A stretch of DNA of 64,000 bases from assembly GCF_963678635.1 (NCBI RefSeq), contig NC_087067.1:20518596-20582595 (forward strand). Direction: 5' to 3'. Source of the DNA: Symsagittifera roscoffensis (taxonomy: Eukaryota > Xenacoelomorpha > Acoela > Convolutidae). Position numbers and translations under genes: made by a program. The notes below the pieces were generated by a model. The model was given only the letters and a program-made list of their open reading frames with translations. It made no database searches and had not been told where the DNA came from. This document shows, one piece after another, positions 12,711 to 21,772 of this stretch (positions are counted from its first letter, which is position 1; every line of letters starts with the position of its first letter).

Positions 12711-14108
12711 TCAGCCTATACTTAAGTAATATTTCTTATGTAGATATACTTGTATGTTCGTATCAGAGAATATCACGTGTACAAGCGCGTACAATTCCCG
12801 AGGTTGCAGTCTTCCTCTGTTTGGATCGTACACTGGAAGCGAGAGCTCCTTCACGTCCATTTCCACAAGGAAGTCCCTCAGCCTCGTCAAGGACAAGACT
12901 AGGTTCTCTGGGTCCACGTGCTGCTTCTCCCTCGCCCTCGTTACCAAGAAGCATAGGTATTTTCCCGGTATCTGGGACGCCGCTGGAGGTAAGGCTGCTA
13001 CGCCCCCTATCCCTGGTCTTTGCTTCCAAAGGAATTCCACGTTTTTGTATTCTCTCTTAAAATCTGCCGCTAGCGCTGTCCTAAAACTCATGTCTGCTGT
13101 GATTGCTATCGCACATGTTCTATTTGTGAGTATGAAATCACTGTCTGTTAGTATTATGTTACTTGAATATTCTTTTGGTAAGTTAAAATATGACTCAACT
13201 ACCCTGCCTATGTCAGGTTTCTTAGGTTCTTCGCCTGTTTCTGCTTCTAAGTCTCCTGTTTCTCTTGCTATTCTTAATTTTTTTATTATCAAGTTTTCAG
13301 TGTGGGTAAGTCCTACCCCCACTCCCCGGACAAAAATATCCATCGACGTCCCCGTCGATCGCATACCGGGTATCAAGTCTAGGTGAAGCTGGAATGAGTA
13401 GTCGTCCTTCCTGGGCAGCCCAGGAAGGATCATCTCGTTCGGTCTTGATGTATTTCATGCTTTCACGATCTACGTCTTGAATCGTGACACTGGTCTCCTC
13501 AGGATCCGAGGTCGTTCATTCAGCCATTCTAAGACACGCAAGTTCGTCAAGTCTTGTTCACATGACTGCTGTTGCTCGTCGTCGAATTCTACCTCGGGTT
13601 TCGACCAGTCGTCAACCCACTCATCGTCGTGATCATCGACTATGTCAATGTCTTGTGACACAGTTATTTCCTCTAGACCCACTACTTCCTCTACTATCTT
13701 CTTCAGATCTATCCTATCCACTACAAAGTCGTCACCGTAAGGATTGTATTTCTTCCTTGGTCTCGTCCCGTCCTTCTGACGAGTCTGTATCGTGAACGGA
13801 AGATCCGGTTCCAAGTTCTTGGGAACCTCTATCTGTTCGGGATCCTGCCAATCTTCCTCTGCGTAGGGTAAGGTTTCATCGTCCGCTTCGATCTCCTCGT
13901 TTGGATCCAGGTCCAGCGGTGTATCCGTAACTTCCTCTACGACTTCGTTTCCATCGTTCTTCTCCCTGGTGCCCTTTTCATTGACCTCACAAGCAGGATT
14001 CATCATTAGATAATCCCCTTCTTCCATGTCTGCAGGTATACACCAGTCTTCTGTCGATGGATTGTGTGGCTTGATGTTCTCGTAGTGGGCGGCTCGGCCA
14101 GTACTCAT
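12711..14108 (-). pseudogene. Macro module 7
   Basis: Inner unit next to the integrase-fused copy. It shares LQPREL with module 5. It is broken, with about two breaks. Confidence 0.85.
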
Positions 14109-14125
14109 TCCCTGAGAATAGTCAC

Positions 14126-15772
14126 TCAGCCTATACTTAAGTAATATTTCTTATGTAGATATACTTGTATGTTCGTATCAGAGAACATCACGTGTACAAG
14201 CGCGTACAATTCCCGAGGATGCAGTCTTCCTCTGTTTGGATCGTACACTGGAAGCGAGAGCTCCTTCACGTCCATTTCGACAAGGAAGTCCCTCAGCCTC
14301 GTCAAAGACAAGACTAGGTTCTCTGGGTCCACGTGCTGCTTCTCCGTCGCCCTCGTTAGCAAGAAGCACAAGTACTTTCCCGGTATCTGCGACACCGCCG
14401 GAGGTAAGGCTGCTACGCCCCCTATCCCTGGTCTTTGCTTCCAAAGGAATTCCACGTTTTTGTATTCTCTCTTAAAATCTGCCGCTAGCGCTGTCCTAAA
14501 ACTCATGTCTGCTGTGATTGCTATCGCACAGGTTCTATTTGTGAGTATGAAATCACTGTCTGTTAGTATTATGTTACTTGAATATTCTTTTGGTAAGTTA
14601 AAATTTGACTCAACTACCCTGCCTATGCCAGGTTTCTTAGGTTCTTCGCCTGTTTCTGCTTCTAAGTCTCCTGTTTCTCTTGCTATTCTTAATTTTTTTA
14701 CTATCAAGTTTTCAGTGTGGGTAAGTCCTACCCCCACTCCCCGGACAAAAATGTCCATCGACGTCCCCGTCGATCGCATACCAGGTATCAAGTCTAGGTT
14801 AGAAGCTGGAATGAGTAGTCCACCTTCCTGGGCAGCCCAGGAAGGATCATCTCGTTCGGTCTTGATGTATTTCATGCTTTCACGATCTACGTCTTGAATC
14901 GTGACACTGGTCTCCTCAGGATCCGAGGTCGTTTCATTCAGCCATTCTAAGACACGCAAGTTCGTCAAGTCTTGTTCACATGACTGCTGTTGCTCGTCGT
15001 CGAATTCTACCTCGGGTTTCGACCAGTCGTCAACCCACTCATCGTCGTGATCATCGACTATGTCAATGTCTTGTGACACAGTTATTTCCTCTAGACCCAC
15101 TACTTCCTCTACTATCTTCTTCAGATCTATCCTATCCACTACAAAGTCGTCACCGTTAGGATTGTATTTCTTCCTTAGTCTCGTCCCGTCCTTCTGACGA
15201 GTCTGTATCGTGAACGGAAGATCCGGTTCCAAGTTCTTGGGAACCTCTATCTCTTCGGGATCCTGCCAATCATCCTCTGCGTAGGGTAAGGTTTCATCGT
15301 CCGCTTCGATCTCCTCGTTTGGATCCAGGTCCAGCGGTGTATCCGTAACTTCCTCTACGACTTCGTTTCCATCGTTCTTCTCCCTGGTGCCCTTTTCATT
15401 GACCTCACAAGCAGGATTCATCATTAGATAATCCCTTTCTTCCATGTCTGCAGGTATACACCAGTCTTCTGTCGATGGATTGTGTGGCGTGATGTTCTCG
15501 TAGTGGGCGGCTCGGCCAGTACTCAGTCTATAAAAGCGTCCCTCCTGGTGCACCTCTGTAATCATGAAGGGTCCCCTCCATTTTTTTAGGAGCTTTTTCG
15601 TCCCTTTCGGTGGTATAACGTTCTGAAATACCCATACGTAGTCTCCCACTGAGTAAGCCTTTGCACCAGCTGCTTTCTTGTCGAATTTTTTCCTCTGCCT
15701 TGCCTGTGCTTGCTGAGTCTTTTGTCTACACAAATCATTCAACTCCTGTTGGCGTCTGATCACATCCCTCAC
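14126..15772 (-). CDS. Integrase C-terminal tail fused to macro module 8
   Basis: A single 548-codon open frame. Residues 1-30 are the end of the integrase helical region. Residues 42-95 are the GPY/F domain typical of Ty3/gypsy integrases (VGDYVWVF, then KKWRGPF at 63-69, then the YRLSTGRAAHYEN strand). Residues 95-330 are an acidic linker; then come the FVRGVGVGLTHTENL segment and a macro-like domain at about 415-545. The frame runs through from integrase tail to macro domain, so in this lineage the macro domain is a C-terminal extension of pol. In known viruses macro domains bind or remove ADP-ribose; here the glycine-rich binding loop differs from the cellular family, so activity cannot be assumed. 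Confidence 0.8.
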   Translation of the reverse strand: MRDVIRRQQELNDLCRQKTQQAQARQRKKFDKKAAGAKAYSVGDYVWVFQNVIPPKGTKKLLKKWRGPFMITEVHQEGRFYRLSTGRAAHYENITPHNPSTEDWCIPADMEERDYLMMNPACEVNEKGTREKNDGNEVVEEVTDTPLDLDPNEEIEADDETLPYAEDDWQDPEEIEVPKNLEPDLPFTIQTRQKDGTRLRKKYNPNGDDFVVDRIDLKKIVEEVVGLEEITVSQDIDIVDDHDDEWVDDWSKPEVEFDDEQQQSCEQDLTNLRVLEWLNETTSDPEETSVTIQDVDRESMKYIKTERDDPSWAAQEGGLLIPASNLDLIPGMRSTGTSMDIFVRGVGVGLTHTENLIVKKLRIARETGDLEAETGEEPKKPGIGRVVESNFNLPKEYSSNIILTDSDFILTNRTCAIAITADMSFRTALAADFKREYKNVEFLWKQRPGIGGVAALPPAVSQIPGKYLCFLLTRATEKQHVDPENLVLSLTRLRDFLVEMDVKELSLPVYDPNRGRLHPRELYALVHVMFSDTNIQVYLHKKYYLSIG

Positions 15773-17571
15773 GTAGACCTGTGGGGACGTTTTTTTCCCT
15801 CGTACTCTGGGTAGAAGAAGGTTAAGGGTAAAGACTTTTCGTGTCCAGTTAGCATCAGTGTGGACTGACTCCGGTGGGGGAGTGTTGCGTGCTGTTATAT
15901 GCTCCCATCACCTGTGCAAGGTATCTGTCCCAATCGGTCATGTACCTGGAACAATATACTCTCAGCATCGACACTAACGTCCTATTCTGTCTTTCAACTC
16001 AGCCATTCGTCTGAGCGTCTCATAAGCTCTTTCGTAAGCTCCCCTACGAAAGCTGTCCCATTATCCGATTGAAACGTCATCGGACAACCATGTCTTGCTA
16101 TCCACGTATTGATCAGGTGGTCGCATGTCTCTTCCGCCGAGGTAGTTATGCAGGGCACGGCCTCTGCATACTTCGTAAAATGATCTATCATGGCCAGCAC
16201 CTGATTATAACCACTGTCTGTCATGCATATCTTCTGGTGATCTATCTGCACCACCTCGTTGAATTCAGACGACTCGATCGATTGTAAAGGAAATCGCAAC
16301 TTCCTTGGATCCTTGACCTGTTGGCATTACAGACATGCTGTTACCCACTTCTCGCATGCCTTTTTCATCCCAGGCCACTCAAAGCGCTTCAGGATCCTCT
16401 GATATACTTTGTCGATCCCCTGATGGCCCATCTGATCATGTGGCCTGAATAATAGTTCTGTCTGATAGAGTTGCGGTAACACTATCGCCTTATACTTGTA
16501 TAGGACTCTGTCTTCCTCCCTTCTTTTGCAAGCCACAATCCGGTCTTTGTTCAAATATAACCTCCCTTCCTTCTGCATGAAGTATTGTCTCAGGATGCGA
16601 TAACTATCTTCCTCGAGGTCCCCTTTATCCGGAGAACCATTCTCGATCCACTTTTTCAGGTTGCTTGTCATGCGATCATTTTTCTGCGCCCTTAGAAGGT
16701 CCGAGAGTCTGTATCTCGCCTTTAAGTACGTCTTCATGACCCTCATCTGACTATTCAGCTCGTTGGGCTGGTGTGTGTCTTCTTCCATCTTAACGCACCA
16801 AATCTTCGCCAACGGCTGTGTTTCTTGTTTAAACGGCTGAAGATCAGTCCTGACTACCTCTTTTTGCGGCAACAGGCTTATCGAACGTTTCGATACCGCT
16901 ATTGTCTCCAAGTCATCCGCTGCGTTGTCAAAGACTCTTTCGCCTGGTATAAGGTAGCGATCGCTGTCAGGATCCTGGTACACCTCTCTGTCCAGATCCC
17001 TTGCCCGAGTTTCCACTAGTAGTGTGTGTATCGCTAGTTCTGACAGTTCTGATCCCGAGCTCGAGTTCCTGTCTGAATAGGTGTCCATTCCTGAGTTGCG
17101 GAAATTATCATCCATCGAAGAGGTTGTGCTGGAGACTGCACGCTCCTCCAGATCATGCCTGTGCCTTCTTCGCATCCATCTGAACTCCCCGGACAAAACC
17201 TTGTTCACTAGGTCCTGTTTCTCATCGGGAATTCTCTCGTCTATCTCAGACTCCCCGGACAAATTTTCTTGCCCCGGGTATTGATCTTGTGATCGCTGGT
17301 TCTTCTCATCATTCGTCTCCCCGGACAAATACTTATGCAGCAGGTTTTGTTCTACCTTTTCACCTTCCTTATCCTGGTCCACAAAGGTGACGGTTTTCTT
17401 TCGCGTACTGCTCCCTTGTTCCTTCTGTTTGTAAGAAGTACTGGTTAAAATCTCGTGGGGTATTGAGGATACTAGTTGCTGAACTATTGTCCTACAATCC
17501 CTCTCGTTCTCATCGTGCTGTCGTCTGGACGGCATGATCTTCACCTTCTCACTGACTGTTAGCGATGCCAC
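15773..17571 (-). pseudogene. Linker with LSGE motifs, integrase zinc domain and catalytic core, element 1
   Basis: The upstream part (16327-17571, 414 codons) is a charged linker with three LSGE motifs, then a conserved basic stretch and the H2C2 zinc-binding domain (HDQMGHQG, later ACEKWVTAC). The core follows, with VQIDHQK and QSDNGTAF supplying the two Asp positions of the DDE triad, and continues into the tail at 15772. Its start (LTVSEK...QLVSSIP) matches the C-terminal end of the reverse-transcriptase/RNase H ORF of element 2. The region has about two or three breaks. Confidence 0.8.
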
Positions 17572-17601
17572 ATCTGCTTCATACCCAATGTGTACTGCGT
17601 C

Positions 17602-18018
17602 TTATTCCATCATGGCGTCATGGCCTATCCTGTGGACTTTGAGTTCCTCTTCACCCAAATAGATTTGCCCCATTTGGTCATCATCTGTTGTGACATAAGT
17701 CTTGGTGTAGATACTGATTCCATCCACGTTCAGCATCACTTGATACGGCCCATAGACCTCTAGGTAGCGTCCATGAATTTTCTTCATGCGAGGGCCACCC
17801 GCCGTTAGTAGTGCTCGCACAGCTCTCGACTCGGTGCGTGGTTCCACCTGCCTGAGATAATCTGCATATGTGTCCAAATGCATCAAAGTGAACTCGGATG
17901 GTTCACTCAGATTTCTTATTACCTGGTATCCAGCCACTGAGATTATCGACTGTATCTTGCCTCCTTGCGGCACTATGCCGAACCTCTGACCGGAGATCAC
18001 ATTGAGTTTCATGCTCAA
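17602..18018 (-). CDS. Protease-region ORF, element 1
   Basis: A 138-codon ORF whose sequence (VHGPY/VYGPY, NVDGISIYTK, EEELKVHRIGHDAM) matches the region just upstream of the aspartic protease fold in element 2. It belongs between gag and pol. It has no catalytic motif of its own. Element 2 shows the same order with the protease core following. Confidence 0.6.
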   Translation of the reverse strand: MSMKLNVISGQRFGIVPQGGKIQSIISVAGYQVIRNLSEPSEFTLMHLDTYADYLRQVEPRTESRAVRALLTAGGPRMKKIHGRYLEVYGPYQVMLNVDGISIYTKTYVTTDDDQMGQIYLGEEELKVHRIGHDAMME

Positions 18019-18065
18019 ACTGCTTGGTGCTTTCGTTTCTTCGAACTCCGTTGCTTCGAAGGTAT

Positions 18066-19151
18066 TCAGTTGCTCCTGAAATTTCTCATTTTCCAGTTCA
18101 AGTTCACTTTTTGCTCGATCTCTTTCGTCACCAGTTCCTGCTGCACTCTATTTAGAGCATCCCTCGCGGCTGCCTTATAATCGATCTTGAAGTCATCAGC
18201 CGCAGTTGCTGGTCCCGGCTCACGTGTCTCCTCTGTTACCGCTTGCATTTTCTTTGCCGCCAGCTCTTGAGGTTTATCCTTTCTGCGTGCCTCCGCTTCA
18301 CTCAAAAGTCGACCCTTGCTGGCTTTCACTCCTGACAAAGCTTCTTCATGTCTTGGATGCTTTATGTCTGCCACTGCATCCCAGAATTGCGGACAATCTG
18401 ATTTAAAATGACCTTCCAAGTTGCAAAAGAAAGACCTCGGGCCGAATTTTGCAATTACTCCTCTCATGAAATTCTCATGGTCACATTCTGACCCATCTTC
18501 GTCCTCGAGGCTAAAGCCTATTGCTTTCATGCCTTGTTTGTAAGGTGGGCATGCTGACACATGATGGTCCGTTGAACTGCAATTGGCACAAGAGCGTCTC
18601 TTGTCCATATCATCCCTCGGTTTGTACCAATTGTTCCCTTGGTTTGCTGGTCCGTTGTTAGAATTGCCATAATTGTTCTTGTAGTATCCAGATCTCGAAG
18701 GAGGTTTCAACAAAAGATACTCTTTTGACTTGAGCCTCAACTCCTCCGGTGTTGGCGCATTGGTTGATAGTGGTGTGTAATGCGTTGCTAGCATCGTACG
18801 AAGTTCATCATTTTTCAGACCATCGATGAACTTTGAGGCTACGGCCAGGTCCATCCTTCGGTTTGACTCATCCGGTTGGCTGCGTCTTCTCAGCATCTCC
18901 AAGTCATCGAGAAACATTTCTATCGTTTCATCTTCTCGTTGCCTCCGTTTCTCGAAGCGCATCATCGCTTGGTGCCCCTGCACCCCTGATCCGAAACGAT
19001 TTAACAAGATTTCGAAGATTTTCTCAGCTGTGTCACGCTGATATTGCTTCTTGGCCATGACACAGTTCAGGGCTGTCCCTTCCAAGTTGCTGGTGAGCGC
19101 ACTGCATTCCTGTCTCTCCGACAAGTCCTCTTCCTCGAAATGCAGCTTCAT
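18066..19151 (-). CDS. Gag capsid and zinc-knuckle ORF, element 1
   Basis: 361 codons from an ATG. Residues 1-130 form a retrotransposon gag capsid domain (NLEGTALNCVMA, FEKRRQREDETI, ASKFIDGLKNDELRTML). A Gly/Asn-rich bridge follows, then a CCHC knuckle (CANCSSTDHHVSAC, about residue 188) and a second knuckle-like stretch (FFCNLEGHFKSDC). A Lys/Glu-rich C-terminus follows. It would package element RNA. It lines up closely with the gag of element 2 at 42.5-43.9 kb. Confidence 0.85.
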   Translation of the reverse strand: MKLHFEEEDLSERQECSALTSNLEGTALNCVMAKKQYQRDTAEKIFEILLNRFGSGVQGHQAMMRFEKRRQREDETIEMFLDDLEMLRRRSQPDESNRRMDLAVASKFIDGLKNDELRTMLATHYTPLSTNAPTPEELRLKSKEYLLLKPPSRSGYYKNNYGNSNNGPANQGNNWYKPRDDMDKRRSCANCSSTDHHVSACPPYKQGMKAIGFSLEDEDGSECDHENFMRGVIAKFGPRSFFCNLEGHFKSDCPQFWDAVADIKHPRHEEALSGVKASKGRLLSEAEARRKDKPQELAAKKMQAVTEETREPGPATAADDFKIDYKAAARDALNRVQQELVTKEIEQKVNLNWKMRNFRSN

Positions 19152-19156
19152 TACCT

Positions 19157-20215
19157 CTATCCAGGTATCAATACAGCCATCAGATTCGTCTTTATAGCAT
19201 CTTGGTTTCTTAAAGACTCTTCTGGACTTCTCACTGCGTTCATTGTTCTTGATAACCTTGTAAGGAATGTCTCCAAAGACTTGTTTAGGGGTTCAAATGC
19301 TGTGGCCATTGCCGTAGCATCCCTTGAGTGTCCCGCCTGAGTGTCCTCACACCTCGTCAAAGGCTCTGTATGCGGTGCATCCCTGCAATCCGAATCGCCG
19401 TGAGTGTTTCCCGCTTGGCCCACATGACTCCTCCTCGGGCTTGCATGCCCCCTGTTACCGGAATCACTTCTCCCAGTCGCATGTGTGCCTTGCGTTGGTC
19501 GTTCGTTAGAGGTCTGTCTGTTCCCCGTTGAACTTGTTCTACTGTTCGGGCCCCATGTTCCATTACCCCTTGTGGCATAGCCTGATGAACTGCCCCTGCC
19601 TCTAGTGGATCCATACGTCTTCTTCTTTTGATGTTCCTTGAAGTTCACCCTCGGCTCCCTGCTGGGACCTCCCGAGTTCGGTTCTCCTTCTTTTGGTCCA
19701 CTCTTGATGCTTAGTAGCCCGTCCAACCTATCCATGATAGCCTGAGTTCGCCTCTCCATCATCGCGTCTATCTTTGTGTCAAGAGTCCCAAGAGACTGCT
19801 CTTGCTGAATTCTTAACTTCTCCATGTCGTCTCTTAAGCGTAACTCTCGCTGTTCCGCCTCCCTTGTCATTCGCGACAAATTCTTCGCCATATGCTCGTC
19901 CGTTCTTTCTTTCAAGCGTTTTTCGCTCCTGCCAACTTCTTGTCTATTGCGGTTTATTTCTTCCCGCAGACTTTCTCTTTCAATGTGAACTGCTCTTTCT
20001 TGTTCACTCATTCTTATGGACATCTGTTCATTTTGTTCTCCTAAACTGTCCACTATGTTGTTTAAGGCTTCCTCTAGTGCTGCCCCGTTATCCACGAGTG
20101 GCGTCACTAGTGGTGGTGTAACCCTGTCGGTCCCAGAAAGCTTCGTGCTGGTCGAGATCCGGGCCTTGACTCTCTGCCTCGACGTCTTTTCATTATCTAC
20201 CTCATTGTCCACCAA
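19157..20215 (-). CDS. Coiled-coil gag-like ORF, element 1
   Basis: 352 codons from an ATG. A long heptad-rich coiled coil spans residues 50-165, dense in Glu, Arg, Gln and Leu. A low-complexity region rich in Gly, Ser, Thr, Arg and Asn follows (190-300), and the C-terminus leads into the capsid ORF. The counterpart in element 2 is at 43.9-44.4 kb. It is probably the N-terminal part of gag, giving self-assembly and RNA contact; that role is inferred from position. Confidence 0.65.
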   Translation of the reverse strand: MVDNEVDNEKTSRQRVKARISTSTKLSGTDRVTPPLVTPLVDNGAALEEALNNIVDSLGEQNEQMSIRMSEQERAVHIERESLREEINRNRQEVGRSEKRLKERTDEHMAKNLSRMTREAEQRELRLRDDMEKLRIQQEQSLGTLDTKIDAMMERRTQAIMDRLDGLLSIKSGPKEGEPNSGGPSREPRVNFKEHQKKKTYGSTRGRGSSSGYATRGNGTWGPNSRTSSTGNRQTSNERPTQGTHATGRSDSGNRGHASPRRSHVGQAGNTHGDSDCRDAPHTEPLTRCEDTQAGHSRDATAMATAFEPLNKSLETFLTRLSRTMNAVRSPEESLRNQDAIKTNLMAVLIPG

Positions 20216-20430
20216 TCGTTGCCTAGCCCTCTGTTTCTACTCTCCCCAGCTTGCAGTTCTGAACTTGTCATAATCGCGAAGTCTTTTGACTGGCCCGGTG
20301 TGTTTACATCTTTGCTTATCGTTCTCACCACACCAAATTTGTCCATGGTTCCAGTTTCTCTTTCGACGTATGCCTCATTCTCCTGGGTCGAACTATTGAG
20401 GCTGACTTGAGACCCAAAGTCCCCTTGCTC

Positions 20431-20988
20431 TTATTCGTCCTCTTCCTCCTGGGATTCACCTTCGTTTCCTGCGCCTCCTCCCATGGTGAATGGAAAGGTG
20501 TTTCCGAAGGTGTTCTTCATTCTTTCTGAGAACGATGATGACGTTGTTTGTTTCTCAGTTCCGCCAGCCATCATAGTGTTGTCTGTCGGAGATCTTCTAG
20601 TTGCCGCTATTTCAGTTGAGATGTCGGACAGTTCCGACATCTCCTCTCGATCCAACGTCCCGGTGGAAGTGGCAAAATCATGGCCTTGTTCTACCGGAGT
20701 AGATTCACTCGCCAGCCTTCTGCCTCTCCCTTCCAGTCCATGTACTTCCTGGTTGTCGTTCATGGCATGGTCCGTATTGACCTCCACTTCTAACAGTTCT
20801 TTTGGTTCTTCTGAGGTCTTCTGACTTCTCGTTTCAACCATTCTGCCTGAAACCGTCTCCCCTTTGTCGGTCCGGGCCTGTTTGATCCAATCCACAAAAA
20901 GATTGGTCATCTTTTTTCTTTGCTCCTCAGGTATGAATTTCCTAAAGCTATTACCTCGTTTTGGTATCCTTGATTTGTCTAGACTCAT
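20431..20988 (-). CDS. First ORF of element 1, unknown function
   Basis: 185 codons from an ATG. A basic N-terminus (RIPKRGNSFRKF, EEQRKKM) is followed by an acidic, Ser/Thr-rich body and a tail of Glu and Asp. No known domain. It opens the coding part of element 1, as the 225-codon ORF opens element 2; the two share composition more than sequence. Confidence 0.5.
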   Translation of the reverse strand: MSLDKSRIPKRGNSFRKFIPEEQRKKMTNLFVDWIKQARTDKGETVSGRMVETRSQKTSEEPKELLEVEVNTDHAMNDNQEVHGLEGRGRRLASESTPVEQGHDFATSTGTLDREEMSELSDISTEIAATRRSPTDNTMMAGGTEKQTTSSSFSERMKNTFGNTFPFTMGGGAGNEGESQEEEDE

Positions 20989-21503
20989 TCTCTATTTGTC
21001 ACTTCTTAATGCCAATACACTTAACTCGATTGCTAGTGACCTTATAGCTTTATTAACAATAATAATGACACAACACAATAAATTTCACAAGAGTCTATTA
21101 AATAGTGACCACGAATCCCTGTATGTTATCAGAGTACAGTTTGTATAAAATTTATTCACACTAACCGATTATCGGTCGTAAGATTTGGAAACTAGCACAA
21201 TATGATGTTATCAGTCAATTTAAAAGATAGTGTACTCACTACCCAATCAAGCACAGTTTATGTTGATTTAAAATCAAAAACAAAAAAAAACATATATAAT
21301 GACAGAATATGAATATCTCTATAAAAAAACGTATGTGTCCTGTACTTTTAGTCGGTCGCAGTACAATAGTCGAACTTGTTTCTTTGAAGAAAAAGCTTTC
21401 CCTGCTTGGTGCTGCACCAAACAGACAAAACTTTGAAGGCAGTAATTTTCTCAAGTGGGCGTCTATTGCACCCACCGAGTACTGTGTTAACTATCTGCCT
21501 TCG

Positions 21504-21543
21504 GACTGCCCGAGCTAGACCTACTAAAATCCTCAGGGCAGTC
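21504..21543. promoter_or_regulatory. Conserved leader stem-loop, copy in element 1
   Basis: The plus strand reads GACTGCCCGAG, then a loop with CCTACTAAAA, then CTCAGGGCAGTC, which pairs over about 11 bases with one bulge. Two related stem-loops sit in the element 2 leader, with a compensating change in the stem. Confidence 0.5.
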
Positions 21544-21772
21544 ACTTTTCACAAAAACGTATTGGGTTTCAATCCACACCAATGAATTACGCTCTTTTTA
21601 GTTTAGACTTAGTGTCGCGAATATCCGAGTTCGGACCTGTTTTGTTTTGGTCTGGTTTTTATTGAAAGGCAAGTTACCAGTGCAGTCACTGATTCCTAGC
21701 CTGTCTGCTAATAACCTTATACCTCTCACTTTAGTCTTTCTTCCGTCTACCTAAGTCCTTTAATAAAATAAT

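Larger units (their letters stand above)
4207..15525 (-). repeat. Eight-copy tandem array of integrase-tail/macro-domain modules
   Basis: Eight near-identical units follow head to tail with a period of 1,415-1,418 bp. Each holds the STGRAAHYEN end of the integrase tail, an acidic linker, an FVRGVGVGLTHTENL segment and a macro-like domain ending YYLSIG or a close variant. Units are separated by the same 17-base spacer (TCCCTGAGAATAGTCAC on the plus strand, for example 5608-5624). The unit nearest the integrase (14126-15525) is fused to it; the other seven start with their own ATG. Identity by eye is about 97-99%, so the amplification is recent. Two units read open throughout and the others carry about one break each. 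An assembly expansion cannot be excluded from sequence alone. Confidence 0.95.
1..21550 (-). mobile_element. Element 1: giant Ty3/gypsy-type retroelement, left end outside window
   Basis: Minus-strand parts in order are an N-terminal ORF, a coiled-coil ORF, gag capsid with a zinc knuckle, a protease-region ORF, a linker with LSGE motifs, integrase, eight tandem integrase-tail/macro modules, an AT-rich spacer, a coiled-coil ORF and an SGNH ORF that runs off the left edge. The integrase H2C2 and core motifs and the gag knuckle place it in Ty3/gypsy (Metaviridae). I recognise no reverse transcriptase among its parts. It is broken, with roughly a dozen breaks, most in the tandem modules. The near identity of the modules says the array is recent, although the element itself is diverged from element 2 (roughly 45% identity by eye in the SGNH domain). 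The right limit is set from homology of the leader and is approximate. Confidence 0.8.

Noticed and set aside
4250-14897. Plus-strand ORFs of 79-242 codons repeated once per macro module
   Set aside because: They recur only because the module recurs; the minus-strand frame has the homology, domain order and match to element 2.
21239-21545. Short ORFs over the leader stem-loop
   Set aside because: No homology between the two leaders at the protein level, while the RNA stem is kept.
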